From Liolophura sinensis (lineage: Eukaryota > Mollusca > Polyplacophora > Chitonida > Chitonidae): a stretch of DNA of 64,000 bases. The position numbers were made by a program, and so were the translations under genes. The stretch spans positions 26,215,385-26,279,384 of the forward strand of contig NC_088295.1 of NCBI RefSeq assembly GCF_032854445.1, read 5' to 3'. The notes beneath the pieces were generated by a model. The model did not search any database and was not told the origin of the DNA. It saw only the letters and a list, made by a program, of their open reading frames with translations. This document shows, piece by piece, positions 1 through 12,925 of the stretch. How positions within the stretch are numbered: position 1 is the first letter of the stretch; each line of letters opens with the position of its first letter.

Positions 1-432
1 TACCGTGTCTTCTCGCAACAGGGCGAGTCCAGTATCATGCTGTAAACACCAAACATGACACCTCACTAAGTCACATTATTCTGACACAAGGCCAACCAGT
101 CCTGTTTCCTTACTCTAAACCTCTCAGAGCTGAGCACAGAGCCAAGCAACAGCAAGTACCATTTTAAAGTCTTTGGTATGACCTGACCAGGGCCTCTATG
201 ACCTGGTGGTTAGCGTGCTAGAGCAAAACAATGACCCAGGAGCCTCGCACCTATGCCATCGCTCCTGAGTTCAAGTTCGGCTCATGCTGGCTTCCTCTCC
301 GGGGGTGCGTGCAACGGATGGCCGAGGGTTTCTGCCAGCAACGGATGGTCGATGGTTTCTCCTGGGCTCTGTCAAGTATGTACCGACCCGGCTTGATCCC
401 AGGTCTAACTTCGAGAACGACGGTCTAGCCAT
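1..432 (-). mobile_element. SINE-B copy split by a SINE-A
   Basis: The body (rc, 1-190) carries the family landmarks GGTCATACCAAAGACTTTAAAA and ACTGGTTGGCC, ATGACACC reading on plus. The tRNA-like head continues at 376-432 (CGTTCTCGAAG and a GGGATCAAGCC B-box-like segment on minus). The window edge may cut the tail. Confidence 0.7.
191..375 (+). mobile_element. SINE-A copy, 3' truncated, nested in SINE-B
   Basis: tRNA-like head (GGTGGTTAGCGTGCTAGAGC ... GAGTTCAAGTTCGGCTC) followed by the central CTTCCTCTCCGG...GGATGGTCG...GGGCTCTG domain. The tail is missing. It interrupts a minus-strand SINE-B whose remaining head resumes at about 376. Confidence 0.75.
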
Positions 433-3164
433 CATAAAATTCACGATCTTTGAAATAAATACATAAATCATAAACTCATGGTATCTCATATTAGTGAAGA
501 GTTTGCATGAGTGTTGTGCCATAAAGGTGTTTATGAAGGGGTTGAGAGAAACTGACAGTGCATAAGTGGATCATTTCTGAACGTCATCATCTTTTCACCA
601 AGACAAAGAGGACTACAGATCTGTCTGAAGATCGTATTATCTTTCTTTCCGTCTTCTTAATTTTAAAAGGTCAGTTGTCTTCCCTGCAAATACATAGCGC
701 ATAATTTCATAAAATTACGGCGTCATAAGGTTTTGTTCACGTTCACAAGGTGACAGGATTACGACACCAGAGGATTTTTATAAGATAATAATGGCAACCA
801 AAAAAGATGAATATGACGACAGCGTGCCCCATTGGAGACATGGCTTGTCCTTTTGATGTAAACACTTTTACGGATTGTGAAAATCATACCCAGAAAATCG
901 GCTTTATTCCCTAGGTGAAACATAGTCTCCGTTAAGAGATGATGATTGAGATCGTGTGCAGAATTCGGAAGTTTTTCAGTGAGACCCGGAAGTGAGCCAG
1001 TCGCTATTATCTCCGAATGACGTCACGGCTAACGCAGCCAATGTGTACTTGGTGTCGTCTGCTTTGCCACATCATTGAAAGCCTTTGGCAACACCTTCTT
1101 TTAGGTCTAACGCTTTTGGGATTTATTTATGTGCCTGGTTGACGGCACAGATTGTCGTATTTTGGCTTATTTAATCTTCACTGGCAACAGCTGTTTACTG
1201 TGATTTATGTCAAGCGTCTGATCAGTTCTGATGTGGTATGTATATTTATAACGTGCTCTAAATAATCTCATAAAGATCTGTTGACATTATTGGCTTACTA
1301 AAAATGATGGCAATTGTCAGTTTTGATCATGGGAGGTATCTGTTCATCAGCTGTCACAAAGTACTGACTGTAAAAGCCTGGTCGCTGATGTGAATGAATG
1401 TCCATCGTTTAGTCCAGTGCTAAAAATAATAATAATAATAATAATAAAAACAATGAAAGAGCCATGCATATGTGTTTGAAATGAATGTTGGTTTCCGCTC
1501 CTTGATTATATTACTTTTGAGTGTTTGTTTTTGTCATTGTGAGTTTGTCTCCAACAGCTTTAATATCTAGGCATTGAACCTAAGTTTTTTCTAACATGGT
1601 TTTCAGAGCTAAAGAAATAGCCAGTAGCCTTGTGACCTAGAAGGTAACATAGAAGTTCAGAAAATGAACATTTTTATTAGCAGAAATTAGATGTAGTTAT
1701 CTTGGCCCAATGTCCTCAAAGGTTGGATTTAATTTTCGAAGTGTTGTGGATTTCTTTTGTGGATTTATTTTAAGGGACTTCTGTATGTTGTGTAATAATG
1801 TTTTCACCATAATTTTACCCTAGACAGCACCGACAGTCAACAGCAAGAAGTATTCGATGCACTCGAAGAGGTCGATGCACTCTCGTCCCTCTTAAATTAA
1901 TGCCCCGTGATAAATAACATGTCAAAAATTTGAGAGAAAGGCAAACGGCCAGAACAACAAATAAAGCGGTTGGTCCGGACAAAAACATTTTGGCGGTTCC
2001 GTTAGGTTTGTTTTCCCTAAAATGTCTGTCAGTGTACTGTACTAATTATTACTATTTGCTGAGAAGAAAAAATATTACAGGTAGACAGAAAAAGTGTGTC
2101 GGTTTTCGGTTATCAAAAATATGCCTTATTTTTCCTTTCAGCCATGGCAATGTAAATGTTGCTGACAGCTGATTCTCTCATCAGCGTCAGGAATTCTCCT
2201 GCTTACATGGTCACTCGGGGCTCTGAAAAATTGCCGTAGAATTTGGGATCATCAGGCAAACTAAGCACGATAGATGCAAAAACTCCTTCATTTGTTTAAC
2301 GTGACGAAAAAACTGATGAAATATTTTTTAAATTGGCGCAATTCCTTGTCGGAAGGAACGGGAAAATGGCAGAATATTAAATCTCTAATGCACATCCGCT
2401 GTAACATGCACTGAGTCAACAACTTGGTTTAAACATGTTTTCGACGTATGATGAACAGACTGTTTTGAGCACGAACGAATACTCTGATTCAAAAACTGTG
2501 TGTGTGTGCTACCGGTGTCTTCAGCACTCATTGTCTAAGAAACGATTTTTTTTTCTACCCTAATATTCTTCTGTTTTCTGTCACGAAGGGCTTTATTCAG
2601 TTGTAACTGTATCGTTTCCTTTTGAATTGCCTGTCAATTCAGTCACACCCATAAAAAGCAGTTCTTTGTTGGTTTTGAGGGGCTGATTTAGAGCTTTAGC
2701 TCTCGGCCCACTGAGCTTATCCGGACAATTGGTAGAAGGTAGGCCTTTGGGATTCCTTACATTGCAATCCTATTGAATGGATATCTGACCTCCATATCAT
2801 TGATTTCCCCACTGGTCAATTGCTTTCTTTTGCCATAATCCATGTTAGCCGAGGAGCAATGACCAATGCAATTTGCCCCATTCCGAACCACCTGAGGCAT
2901 TTTGTAGACCGCAATGCTTGACTCACTTAAACCATGTTGATACTCTCTTTGGCAATAAAAGCGACAAATGTAGTCACCTAATCTGACAGAGTTTAGTGTT
3001 CTGGCCTGGAGTTGAAGCTTACAGGAATAGACGAAACTGCTGTCCAGCACGGACCATGGTCAATGAGCTAAGTTATTCAATCAGGTAACAAGTCAATCAG
3101 TCACAAGATCACTGCATGATCATTGTGGCACATATTGTGCTATTTACTGCACACGGCATTTATT
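433..3164. other. Stretch without recognised genes
   Basis: Apart from the (AAT)n tract I see only short, unrelated open frames. Nothing resembles a conserved protein. Confidence 0.55.
1424..1446. repeat. (AAT)n microsatellite
   Basis: About seven AAT units. Confidence 0.85.
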
Positions 3165-3303
3165 TATTTATCACAGTGTGGTGCGTGAAATACGGCCTCT
3201 TTTTCCCTGGGTCACGGTTTTATTCCGGCTGTTCATGTATATACTTAAAAGGAATCAACACGTACAGCCCCTGAGACCATGGTCCAAGCAAAATTGGGTA
3301 AAG
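3165..3303 (+). repeat. Repeat C copy
   Basis: Matches repeat C from CAGTGTG...GTGAAATACGGCCTCT through GTTTTATTC...CTGTTCATGTA to GCAAAATTGGGTAAA. It ends where the SINE-A tail begins. Confidence 0.7.
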
Positions 3304-3306
3304 ACA

Positions 3307-3545
3307 TTTATTTATTTATTTATTTGATTGGTAATTTTACGCCGTACTCAAGAATATTTCACTGCCAGCATTATGGTGGGAGGAAACCGGGCACAGCCCG
3401 GAGGAAACCCACGACCATCCGCTGGTTACTGACAGACCTTCCCACGTACGGCCGGAGAGAAAGCCAGTGTGAGCTGGACTTGAACTCATAGCGACCGCAT
3501 TGGTGAGAGGCTCCTGAGTCATTACGCTGCGCTAGCGCGCTAACC
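3307..3545 (-). mobile_element. SINE-A copy, near full length
   Basis: On minus: the head GGTTAGCGCGCTAGCGCAGC, a TGAGTTCAAGTCC B box, the central CCGGCCGTACGTGGGAAGG domain, then GAGTACGGCGTAAAATTACC and an AAATAAAT tail. The first head bases are missing. It abuts repeat C. Confidence 0.88.
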
Positions 3546-3971
3546 AAAATACACATTTTATACATTGAAGGAAATTGCAATAAGATGGAGCAAAAAGCAA
3601 AAATTCCACGTTGTTGGAAGACATTGCTTTGTTCTGATCATCCCTGTTAACAGTGAGACAGGCAAGAGAGATAATGCACTCATGTGTGTATTGTTTTTTA
3701 GCTACAGTGTATTGTATTCAAGGTGGAAGATATTTTTTGGTACGATTTGCTGCACTATTACATCGAAGAAATGGTTTCTGATAAAAGAATTTGTCAAAAA
3801 AATTGTGTGAGTTCAGTTTATGATTTCCAACAATTGATGTTCTATGATATTGTGGTTGAATTATCTAATCATCCACAATACATGGTTACTTTGTATGTTC
3901 CAGTTACACATCAACGAAGCTAGATGCCAGGCTGCTAAGAACCTGTGCGTCCAAAAGGTTGTATGTATGCT

Positions 3972-4190
3972 TGTGCTTTAGCGCAGGGCGAGTCCTTGCC
4001 ACTAAAGTGCTGTTGTCACTGAAGTATCAAGGCGAAGACACCAGACATGACACCTCACCAAGCCACATTATACTGACACCGGGCCAACCAGCCAAGTTTC
4101 CTTGCTCTAACCTTTCAGTGCTTGGCAACCATTTTTATAGTCTTTAGTACGACCTGACCCGGGTTAGCTCCGGGGTTTCCACGCCCAAAA
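3972..4190 (-). mobile_element. SINE-B copy
   Basis: Contains the reverse complement of the SINE-B body: GACACCAGACATGACACCTC, GGGCCAACCAG, TTTCCTTGCTCTAA, GTACGACCTGACCCGGG. The two ends are weak. Confidence 0.78.
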
Positions 4191-6087
4191 ATGCATGTCA
4201 TGTACTTTGATTAACTTTTAACATCTGTTAAAAGCTTCAGATGTACATGTAAGATACCAGTCACAGAGATATGGCGAATTAGTGTTACTCAGCCATAGGT
4301 GATATAACAATTTTATCTTTATAGACTTCTCTCTGCCTGTAATATTTTATTTTCGTTCTTAAATACAAACCAACTGCCTATTGTTCATAAAAACGACCAA
4401 TTTTCTTAGCAGCTGTAAGTGAAAAAATCATGGTATTAATAATCATTCTTGTGCATACTGTTATCAAAACTTTTTAATGCTATTGTTATTACTGCATCGT
4501 TTATTTGATTGTCAGTTTTATGTAACCGAAGTAAACCACTTAAACGTATTCACGGCGGCAGCTCTACTGGCGAAATCACGGAACAAGAAATTGTTTGCCG
4601 GAAATGCACAAGCAAACATAGACGTGCTAGGACAAATAGAAAATGCCGCATTCGCTTTTCAGCAAGTGCTCTTTTACATGCAAGGCTAGAAAACATCATA
4701 TGACGCAAAATCAGTTCGCAACGAATCATCGAAGATGGGAATAAGTTCCAGGAAAAAAAAGAGTGACGTTACTCTAGGGTATATGGGTTGTTAAATTGTG
4801 CTCGAATCAGTCATTTTTGTGAGCTGCCCTTTCGCCTAGCAGCGACAGGCTAAACAGGCCTGACAAATGAGACAGTGTACATGAAGACGGGGCATGCCAG
4901 ACGCTCATCCGAGCTCCCCAGTCTTTACCGCTTTTGCTTTGGACGCAAGCCCAGTCTGATTGTCCATTTGTTCGAAGGCGATGGATAGGAATTGTTACTA
5001 GAGGCGAGTCCCCGGCCACACAATTCCAGTCAACAATAAAGCATGCACGAACCACATTTCTTTCAAAGGTATATTTGTCGGAAGCAACTATTTTCGGGCG
5101 AGTGCTGTTAACTGAAGCCGAGGTCACGAGTAGACATCATTGCTGTGATTGTGAAGGGCGTTTCAAGGTGTTGGTTTCGCTGAAATGGTCAAATGAGGTC
5201 CGTGGCACAGTGTATTGTTGGGTGTCAATCAGACCACTGTTGATGAATTAAAATGGTACTATTTGCCGTCAACAGAATTCGTAAGTAAAGGAAGGTCTGC
5301 TTCAGGATTCTCATCTCTCTATGATTGGGGACGCCAGCCTATGCCCCCGGGGACTTCCAGCTCTCTACCGGATTGCGGATCTCACAGCTCTCAGTTCTCT
5401 GGTGTGAAAGCTTCAGACTGATCCTCAAGCTCATTGCCCGCGGGCAGCAAACATCACTAATACACACCCACCCGACTTTTATTGGACAATCGATAGAAAG
5501 CTTTGGCGTATGACAGAGGATCTCTTTCTAGAAGATAATGTCGTGCTTTATCACAAAAAGAGCGGCCATTATTATCTGTGCTCTATGCTATTTGTCATCT
5601 TAGCTTACCGTTGCCAGCTGGGGTCAGCTGAGGTTCGCCTTTATTACTTCATAAGTGCCAATCCATTCCAAAGGTATAACCATAAGAAGAATTGTATATC
5701 TATCCATATGTCTTATATAAAAGTCTGTAATGAGGGCTGTCCCGGTGATGGCGTCTGAGTTTTCCCTCTATGGGTTAGTTTGCCAACCGACTGCGACATC
5801 AGTCGTTTGTTATTCAGCAATAATTCTAATATAATAATGTGAGATGACAGAAATATTCGTCATGCTGACAGATTGATTGGCATGTCTACGTCGATTCCAG
5901 GTGACTGGAGGATACTAGCTTTCCCGTGAAATCTCTATTCCAGACTTCCCTTCCCTCGCACTATCGCCACGGTCGTACTGGAGTACTTTGCTTCACAAGT
6001 GATTAATCCAAGTATACTTAGCCTAGTTACATATCTGTACATTCCCACATACTGTATCTATATACCATTTGTACGTATCATTGTCTT
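4191..6087. other. Stretch without recognised genes
   Basis: Two overlapping frames of about 105 codons lie on opposite strands near 4810-5250; neither looks like a known family. A GC-richer patch at 5330-5440 is unexplained. Confidence 0.5.
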
Positions 6088-6277
6088 GTGAGGTGATTAG
6101 CGTGCCAACTCGACGCAATGACCCAGGGGCCTCTCATCAGTTCTGTAGCTCTGAGTTCAGGTCCAGCTTGATGGATGGTCTTAGGCTTTATAGAGTTTCC
6201 TCCCACCACAACTCTGGACGCCTTCGTGTTAGTAAATATTCTTGGGAACGGCGTAAAACACTAATCAAGTAAATAAA
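6088..6277 (+). mobile_element. SINE-A copy with internal deletion
   Basis: Head GGTGATTAGCGTGCC...CAATGACCCAGG and CTGAGTTCAGGTCCAG. The central domain is shortened, followed by TTTCCTCCCACCA and GGCGTAAAACAC with an AAATAAAT tail. Confidence 0.8.
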
Positions 6278-6539
6278 TCAAACCACGTTATCTTGTGTTG
6301 CCATAACCATATAATTCTCATTGTTTAATAGTCTTTACCGCGGAATACTTCGTTTTAGTCAAAATGACCACGTTAGTGTAGTATTGGCGTATTTGTGTAT
6401 AACTTAAACACTCTGCGTAGTCCAGGCTTTTCTTTTACATAAAAGTTATCAAATTTATGGTTAGAGCAAACGAGAAAAGGTCCCTTTGCGTATGATCAGG
6501 TATTTGCCAAACCTGATGTCAAAAAAGTTCGCTCACAAA

Positions 6540-7420
6540 CTCACACCCTCCTTGATTATGGGATAGACTTGTTCATGCAGAACACTGCGTCTGAACCTAA
6601 CAAACCTCTTTCTGACATGATCGCTGCAATCTATCGATGGGAGTGAACGTATTTCTCTCTGGGATGAGCGCTGCATTCTTTCCTTAGGAGTGAACGTAAG
6701 GAACTTATTACCGAGGTACCGAACACAAGGTACTTCTTTTCGAGCTGAACGCTGCAATCTTTCGTTCGGATTGAACCTAATGAACTTATTGCTGAGATGA
6801 GAGCAGTAATCTTTTGTTAATTTTGAGCCTAAGGTACTTGCTGAGAAGAACGTTGTTATTTGTAATCTTGTGTTAGGATTGAACCTAAGAAACTTTTTGA
6901 GATTAACGCTTAGGAACTTCTTGACCAGATGAATGCTGTAATCTTTCGAGAGAATTGAACCAAAGGAACGTTTTGCCCAGACGAGCACTGTAATCTTTCG
7001 TTTGGATTATAAAGAAGGAACTTCCCCCCGATATGAACGCTTGGGATTGAACCCTTAGGATTGAACCTATGGAAGGTCTTGTCTAGATGAGCGCTGTAAT
7101 CTTTCACACGAATTGAACCTAAGGAATATCTTGTTGAGATGTACGCTGTAGTCTTTTGCTAGGATGGAAATTGAAAAACATCGTGCTGAAATGAACGCTG
7201 TTATCCTTCGTCAGAACTGAACCGATCTTTCCAAGATGGACGCTGTAATCTTCCGTTAGGATTGAACCTAAAGAATTTCTAGGTGAGATGAATTCTGTAC
7301 TGTTTCATTACTATTGAACACAAGGAAAGTCCTTCTGAGCTTAGCACTGTAAGTTTGATCAGAGGATAAAAAGGATTTCTTACTAGACTCTGCGCTTTAA
7401 TGTTTAGTTAGGATTGATGG
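6540..7420. repeat. Degenerate minisatellite, unit about 52 bp, about 16 copies
   Basis: The array repeats a unit with landmarks TTAGGATTGAACCTAAGG, AACTTCTTG, GAGATGAACGCTGTAATC and TTTCG. Units vary in length and sequence. Minus-strand frames show recurring peptide fragments such as RFNPNERLQ, but the unit length is not a multiple of three and the frame drifts, so I do not treat it as coding. Confidence 0.85.
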
Positions 7421-8086
7421 TAGACCATAAGTGTAATCATAAAATATACATTACACATCGTCGTACAAAACTCAGTAATACAGAATCCAGTAACGCTGTT
7501 GGTATTTCATTGTCTATGGACTTTAGAGAATTTTTTCACACAACACAAAGTCATACTAATGGACATTGTGCATACACTTTACATACCAATGACGTGAAAC
7601 GGTGACATCAAACTACTCACAGAATTACAGTCACCACGTTATGTTCATTTATAATCTGTATATCTTGAGCTGAGTGCCAAGTACAAACGAGAGTAGACTC
7701 GGCTATAATTCAGTGAGAACAAACAAAACGTCGTGCGCATTTCTAGTTTGTCTCCCAGCCGCCTATCTGATTACTTTTGACATACTATACTTCTGAAGTC
7801 AAAGCTGTCATGTTTCTAGCCATCCAGTTTAATCTCTTGAAAACTGTATACGGTTGTTCATTAAGCCCACCTGTTGCTAGTATGAACAGTTACGACAGAG
7901 ATAGACACCCATTGCTATGCTTTATATGAAAGGACTTAATCATTAATCATCGTACACGTTTTAATGTCTAGAACATTTGCACCGTCTCACACATACAATA
8001 GCCATGCGGATGACAGTTGGAAGCAAGTCAAGCAGCTTGGAACGGGACTTACTACGGGCTCTAAACTACTATGGTGTTGAAGACAT

Positions 8087-8400
8087 GATTTCTCCATGTA
8101 CTTACCTGGCAATACTGGCACTGAAGCATTGATTTCTCCATTTAGCCGTCTGACCTTTTTGCTACGGACTAGCACCGAATCATTGATTTCTCCATTTAAC
8201 CGCCTGACCCTACTGCTACGAACTGGCACTGAAGCCATGTTTTCGCCATTTTGTTATCTGACCGTACTGGTACGGAGTGGCACTGAAACCTTGGTTTCTC
8301 CATGTCATTATCTGACCGTACTGCTACGGACTGGCACGAAGCCTTGGTTTCTCCATTAATTTATCTGGCGGTAGCGATACAGACTAGCACTGAATACTTG
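8087..8400. repeat. Minisatellite, unit 54 bp, about 6 copies
   Basis: GATTTCTCCAT-type starts recur at 8087, 8131, 8185, 8239, 8293 and 8346, so most spacings are 54 bp. Other landmarks are CTGACCGTACTGCTACGGA and CTGGCACTGAAGC. The unit is 18 codons, and on plus the frame 8096-8359 stays open with an 18-residue repeat (ISPFNRLTLLLRTGTEAL-like). Confidence 0.88.
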
Positions 8401-8696
8401 GAATATAATGACATCCGGAGGCCAGGGGCCCATTCCACAAAGCCATTTCTGAGTTTAGTTCAAAATTTAAAATCTCGTCAAATTCTTTTTGCTTCTAAAA
8501 GTTGAAGTTTGGACACATTTTTCTTGAGATAACATTTGATATCCAGGCTTGGTAGTCAAATTTAAATTTAATGGTTTTTCAAATTCTGACTTTGTGTACG
8601 TATGGATGGATTTTATGTCGGACTTTTACTTCAGTCAGATGACGACGAGGAGTTACAGATACTGTGTCTTGGAAAGGGCGACTTTATGCCGCCAGA

Positions 8697-8857
8697 GTGC
8701 TACCACCAGTCAATCAGATCAATCCAGGCTCTAACCTCTCAGTTCTACGCGCCAAGCGAGCCAGCAACAAGTAACATTTTTAAAACAAATTTTGTATGAC
8801 CCTACCCGGGTTTGACTTCGAGGCGGACGCCCTGACGATTAGGCCACTGAAGTGGTC
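8697..8857 (-). mobile_element. SINE-B fragment (tRNA head and start of body)
   Basis: On minus: GGCCTAATCGTCAGGGCGTC (A-box region), CCTCGAAGTCAAACCCGGGT (B-box region), then AGGGTCATAC and the body with GCTGGCTCGCTTGG. Confidence 0.78.
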
Positions 8858-10954
8858 CTTTTGACTTGGTGGAGTCTTGTCCTAATGATGACCTGCACTC
8901 AAAATGTCTTTCCAGTGTCTTACCAATTTACTGATCCGCCTCCCATGGAGTTGAACTTGGCTCCCCCTCTTACCCTGCACTGTCGTCTTCAGTATTACGT
9001 AAGTTTGTGCTTGGTGTGTAATACCTGTATACCTGAATGTTTTGTGAAGAATACTGGGGATGGCGCAAAACTAAACTTACAGTTTCCTCTAGTGGAAACA
9101 GGCTTAACTGAATGTCATGTACTAAGCTGTAGGTTGTAACAATGCACAAAAGACCTATTTAATATTTTAGTGACAAGTATTTTAGACTAGAAACATGGTG
9201 GACCTATCCCAGGAAACCGTGAGGGTAAACGGATTCCAATCCATACTACTTTGGTAAAATGTAATGAATTGCTAGGCATCAATTTCGAGTTATTCACAAG
9301 AGTGGACTCGGCGACCTAATGGCATCTGTCCTTCTGGCAATTCCCGCGTGGTTCGCAATGGTGGATAGCGGTACAATACTTTTAAGAGGCTAATGCAAGC
9401 TGTCATCGATAAAGTCAAGATTTAAGATAAGCCTTCCGGATCTGCTGATACCTGTTTGGAGGACGTAAGACCTTGATGGGAAATGAATGACTGGATGAAC
9501 TGCAGGGGCGGAAAGATGAATGACCAAACAAACGAAGCGATAATAAACAAATCCTAGTCCTTTTTCCGCTGCTACTTTTTACTTCACAAATAAATTACTA
9601 CAGTGGCCTTGAGTGATGTAGACAGACGGTTTGTTTCGCTTCCATATGTTTTTTTCTTGATCAAACATCCAAAAGCTGTATTTATCAACATGACATTCAA
9701 TGAATTAAACAAAAGAACTAATGACTGATTTTGTTATTTAAAGACTTTTAATGGTATTTAACTTAATTTTTTACAGTTTCATTGAAAACGCGTCTGTCCC
9801 CCTAAAATTAAACTAATTATATTTAAATTTGACTGACAGAGGTGTTAATTAGTACTGAACATGAGGAAATTCAATCCTGGGTTCACAATGATTGCATCAA
9901 AAGAAATGAGTCCCAGTCAAATTTAAGGCTAATGAAACTCTACACGTACAAATAGTGTGGCAGATTGGATTGACAGATAAACTTTAAAAACATCGAATTG
10001 TTCTGGTACCAATTGCACGGCAGAAACAATGCAGATAATTTACAAATTCATTTTGACGACGATTTGTCAAATATCTTTTTATTATCTTTTCTTATTATAC
10101 ATAATTTGTTGATTAGAATTGACTAAAATAAAACCAGATGCTGCTAGTCTTTTCTACCACCAAACCATGTATGTATGACGTTATGTATATCGTGCAGTTA
10201 ACAGAATTAGCTCTTTCTCTGTTTGATCATTGATGTTGAGTAAACTCTGTGGGCAAGGCAATTTTTCCAAAACCAACTCGATTCCATTCGTTGAGGCCGT
10301 TGACTTATAATTTCTTTTCGATGAATTCCGAGCAGAACACCTACAGGAAGGGGTACGGAACACCTCAATAAGCAAAGTGGTATGTCTACCTTAGAATGCT
10401 GATGTGCTTTCAGGACAGGACTAGACAGCTCGTCCGGCAGACGTGAGATGGGATGGTTGCTGCCTGTGAAATAACCAGAATGTCCGAAATGAAACAACCA
10501 TTCGATTCAGAGTCATTCACACGCTGTTCGCCTTCCCGTGACATAAAGTCTGCACTTTGCTTTATGTACGGTACTTCAGTCCTGCCTTCCCGACATCAGT
10601 CACGAACATAGTTGAGCTATCTGAATCCACGGAGTCGTGCAGAAAGGTGTGGCATAAGGAGGGTCTTCACTCGCAAACATATCGTTTGGATGTGTTGTTG
10701 GTGTATAGATTATACTCTAGTCGTACATAAACTATGATTCTGCTGGTGGACAAAGTGTCCTAGACTAATAAATAGATAATTGTGATTCAGCCATGGTGCT
10801 TGAGGGCGTCTTAGTGGCTACTATTTGAGTTTACACAAACAGATATAAATCCTAAAATCCTAATCTGTGGTAAACTAAAAAGATGTGATCATATTCAGCC
10901 GGAAGTTTGTGAATTAAGCAACACATGTTGTAGTCCAATAATAATAAAAGACTA
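8858..10954. other. Stretch without recognised features
   Basis: AT-rich. No repeat family from this window and no coding signal recognised. Confidence 0.55.
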
Positions 10955-11130
10955 GGAACACAGAGAGTAAACCAAGAGCCGTGACGACAGTGTGATATTT
11001 GGCAAATGGTCGAGCTGATAAAATACGATCTCTTTTCAATTTACCTCTGTTTAGGTTTTATTCTACCTGTTCATGTAAATTCTTACATGAAAGCAAATTA
11101 CACGCCCCTAGCACTAATACATTTAACATA
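10955..11130 (+). repeat. Repeat C copy
   Basis: Starts ACACAGAGAGTAAACC, then GTGACGACAGTGTGATA, GGCAAATGGTC, TTTTATTCTACCTGTTC and TTACACGCCCCTAGCACTA. Confidence 0.82.
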
Positions 11131-12585
11131 CAATAACATTAAAGTAAACATAAAGTCAGCACTAAAGCAGGATCAATAAATAAAGTAGTATTCCAGAAAT
11201 GTTCTAAAATATTTGAATAAATGCTGACACCGCTTATCAACGAAATAAATAGCAAATAACCGTTAGTACCTAGCCGCTCATTAGGTGGACGCCATTTTGC
11301 CATGTTATAGTTTAGAGTAACGTCACAAAACTTAGGAGCTCTCCGTACCATTGGTATTAAACATTGTGACAATGAGAAAATACAAACATAAGCGCCTAAT
11401 ACCCAACAAAGAGTATCAGCTCTGTTCCGTGTTTGAAGGGCCGATGTTTCTTTAGCTTGGCTCTCGGTCAGGGCGGTGTTCGTGGACACAAGTTTTATCG
11501 GTCTGCTCGTCCTCGTCCTGCATGAATGGAAGCATTTGTCCTATCTGACTGTTCCGCCTTCAGGGAATTTACCGGGCTGCCGTTTTCAGTTCCCTGCTCA
11601 TAAATGTGTGTTTCAGATGCATCAGTTTAACACTTAAACTAACCGCAAAATCCATTTATGATCTGTCTATCCACCTTAAGAGACCACACTGACAATCAAG
11701 AGCTAATAGTTTTTTTGACATGACAGCCAATTATCAGGTGACGCTTTCAGCGCTAGTGTTTGGTCAAGTTCATAAGGGCTTCTACAACATATATACCTAC
11801 ATGCTCGGCATGAATTATGCGTCATTGCCATATCCCCAGTGCTGAAGTTTATCGTCTCGGCTTTCGAACTTTATAAAATTTTGTTACATATTTTTCTGTG
11901 ATAACTGTATCCTATATCATTTTTTCTATGTATATATAGTGGCAGACCTTATGCTCACTTGAAAACACTGCTCCGCCTGTACTAAGTGTTCACCGTGTTT
12001 CACAAAGCCATTTTGGTTAAAGCTCAACACTTTAATCTTCCCACAGGCCTTCGTATAAATCCAACAGGCCCGGTCATACTATTACATGTAGACCAAGTCT
12101 GATCGTAAGTCTGATTGGCCTCTGGATCACTCATTCAGAATACATAACGGAGGTAATATTATGGGATGGAAGAGTCAGAAAACAATGGCGCCGTGTCCAG
12201 ATCAAACACTTGTCAACGTGCTGATATTTTGATATGTCCAAATTGTGGATATTTCCGACAAACTATTGGCGGTTTGCGACTCACAAAATACCAGGAAGTA
12301 CAGATGGCTGTTAAACCAGCTGAGAAATGCTTTATCTGTAAAGTCGGTGAAACTTTGTTTCCGACCTTGTCTCCCTATATACATACAATAATATGTATAT
12401 ACACATGTAGGACATAATGGTATGTCCAAGTCTGTTGGATCGATACGAGGGCCAGTGATCTTTCTTCCCAAAAAACGTATTTGAAATAGAATGCTCAAAT
12501 TGGGATGAAATTGTAATACCATACTACAGGCTCGGTTGTCAAGTCTTTATCAATTTCATGCATGTATTTAAGAATTAATATGGAT
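11131..12585. other. Stretch without recognised features
   Basis: Frames of up to 116 codons occur (11139-11489 minus) but have no family motifs. Confidence 0.5.
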
Positions 12586-12800
12586 TTTATTTATTTATTT
12601 ATTTGATTATCACCAGAAGATTTCACTTATACAGCTGTGGTCATAATTATGGTGGGTGGAAACCGGGCAGAACCCGGAGGAAACCCGAGACCGTCCGTAG
12701 GTTGCGGTCAGACCTTCCCACGTACGGAGAGGAAGCCTGAGCTGGACTTGAACTCAGAGGGAGCGCATCGGCGTGTAAACCCCTCTGCCACTGAGGCTCA
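12586..12800 (-). mobile_element. SINE-A copy
   Basis: From the TTTATTTATTTATTTG tail complement through AACCCGGAGGAAACCC and TTCCCACGTACGG to GGACTTGAACTC and the head. It is inverted relative to the next SINE-A, 126 bp away. Confidence 0.86.
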
Positions 12801-12925
12801 AAATTGATTTTAGAGTGAAGCCCGAAATTTCTTTGTGAAACGGGCCTCATGACAGCGTCTGGTTTCTGCATTATTCGGCATTGTAGAATATGTATGGAGC
12901 TTTAACCTAGATAAATATGATTCAG

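Noticed and set aside
6533-6988. 151-codon minus frame with RFNPNERLQ repeats as a protein gene
   Set aside because: It is the translation of a degenerate minisatellite; the unit is not a multiple of three and similar peptides drift between frames.
6540-8400. CRISPR array
   Set aside because: The repeats are contiguous minisatellites without unique spacers, and the sequence is animal nuclear DNA.
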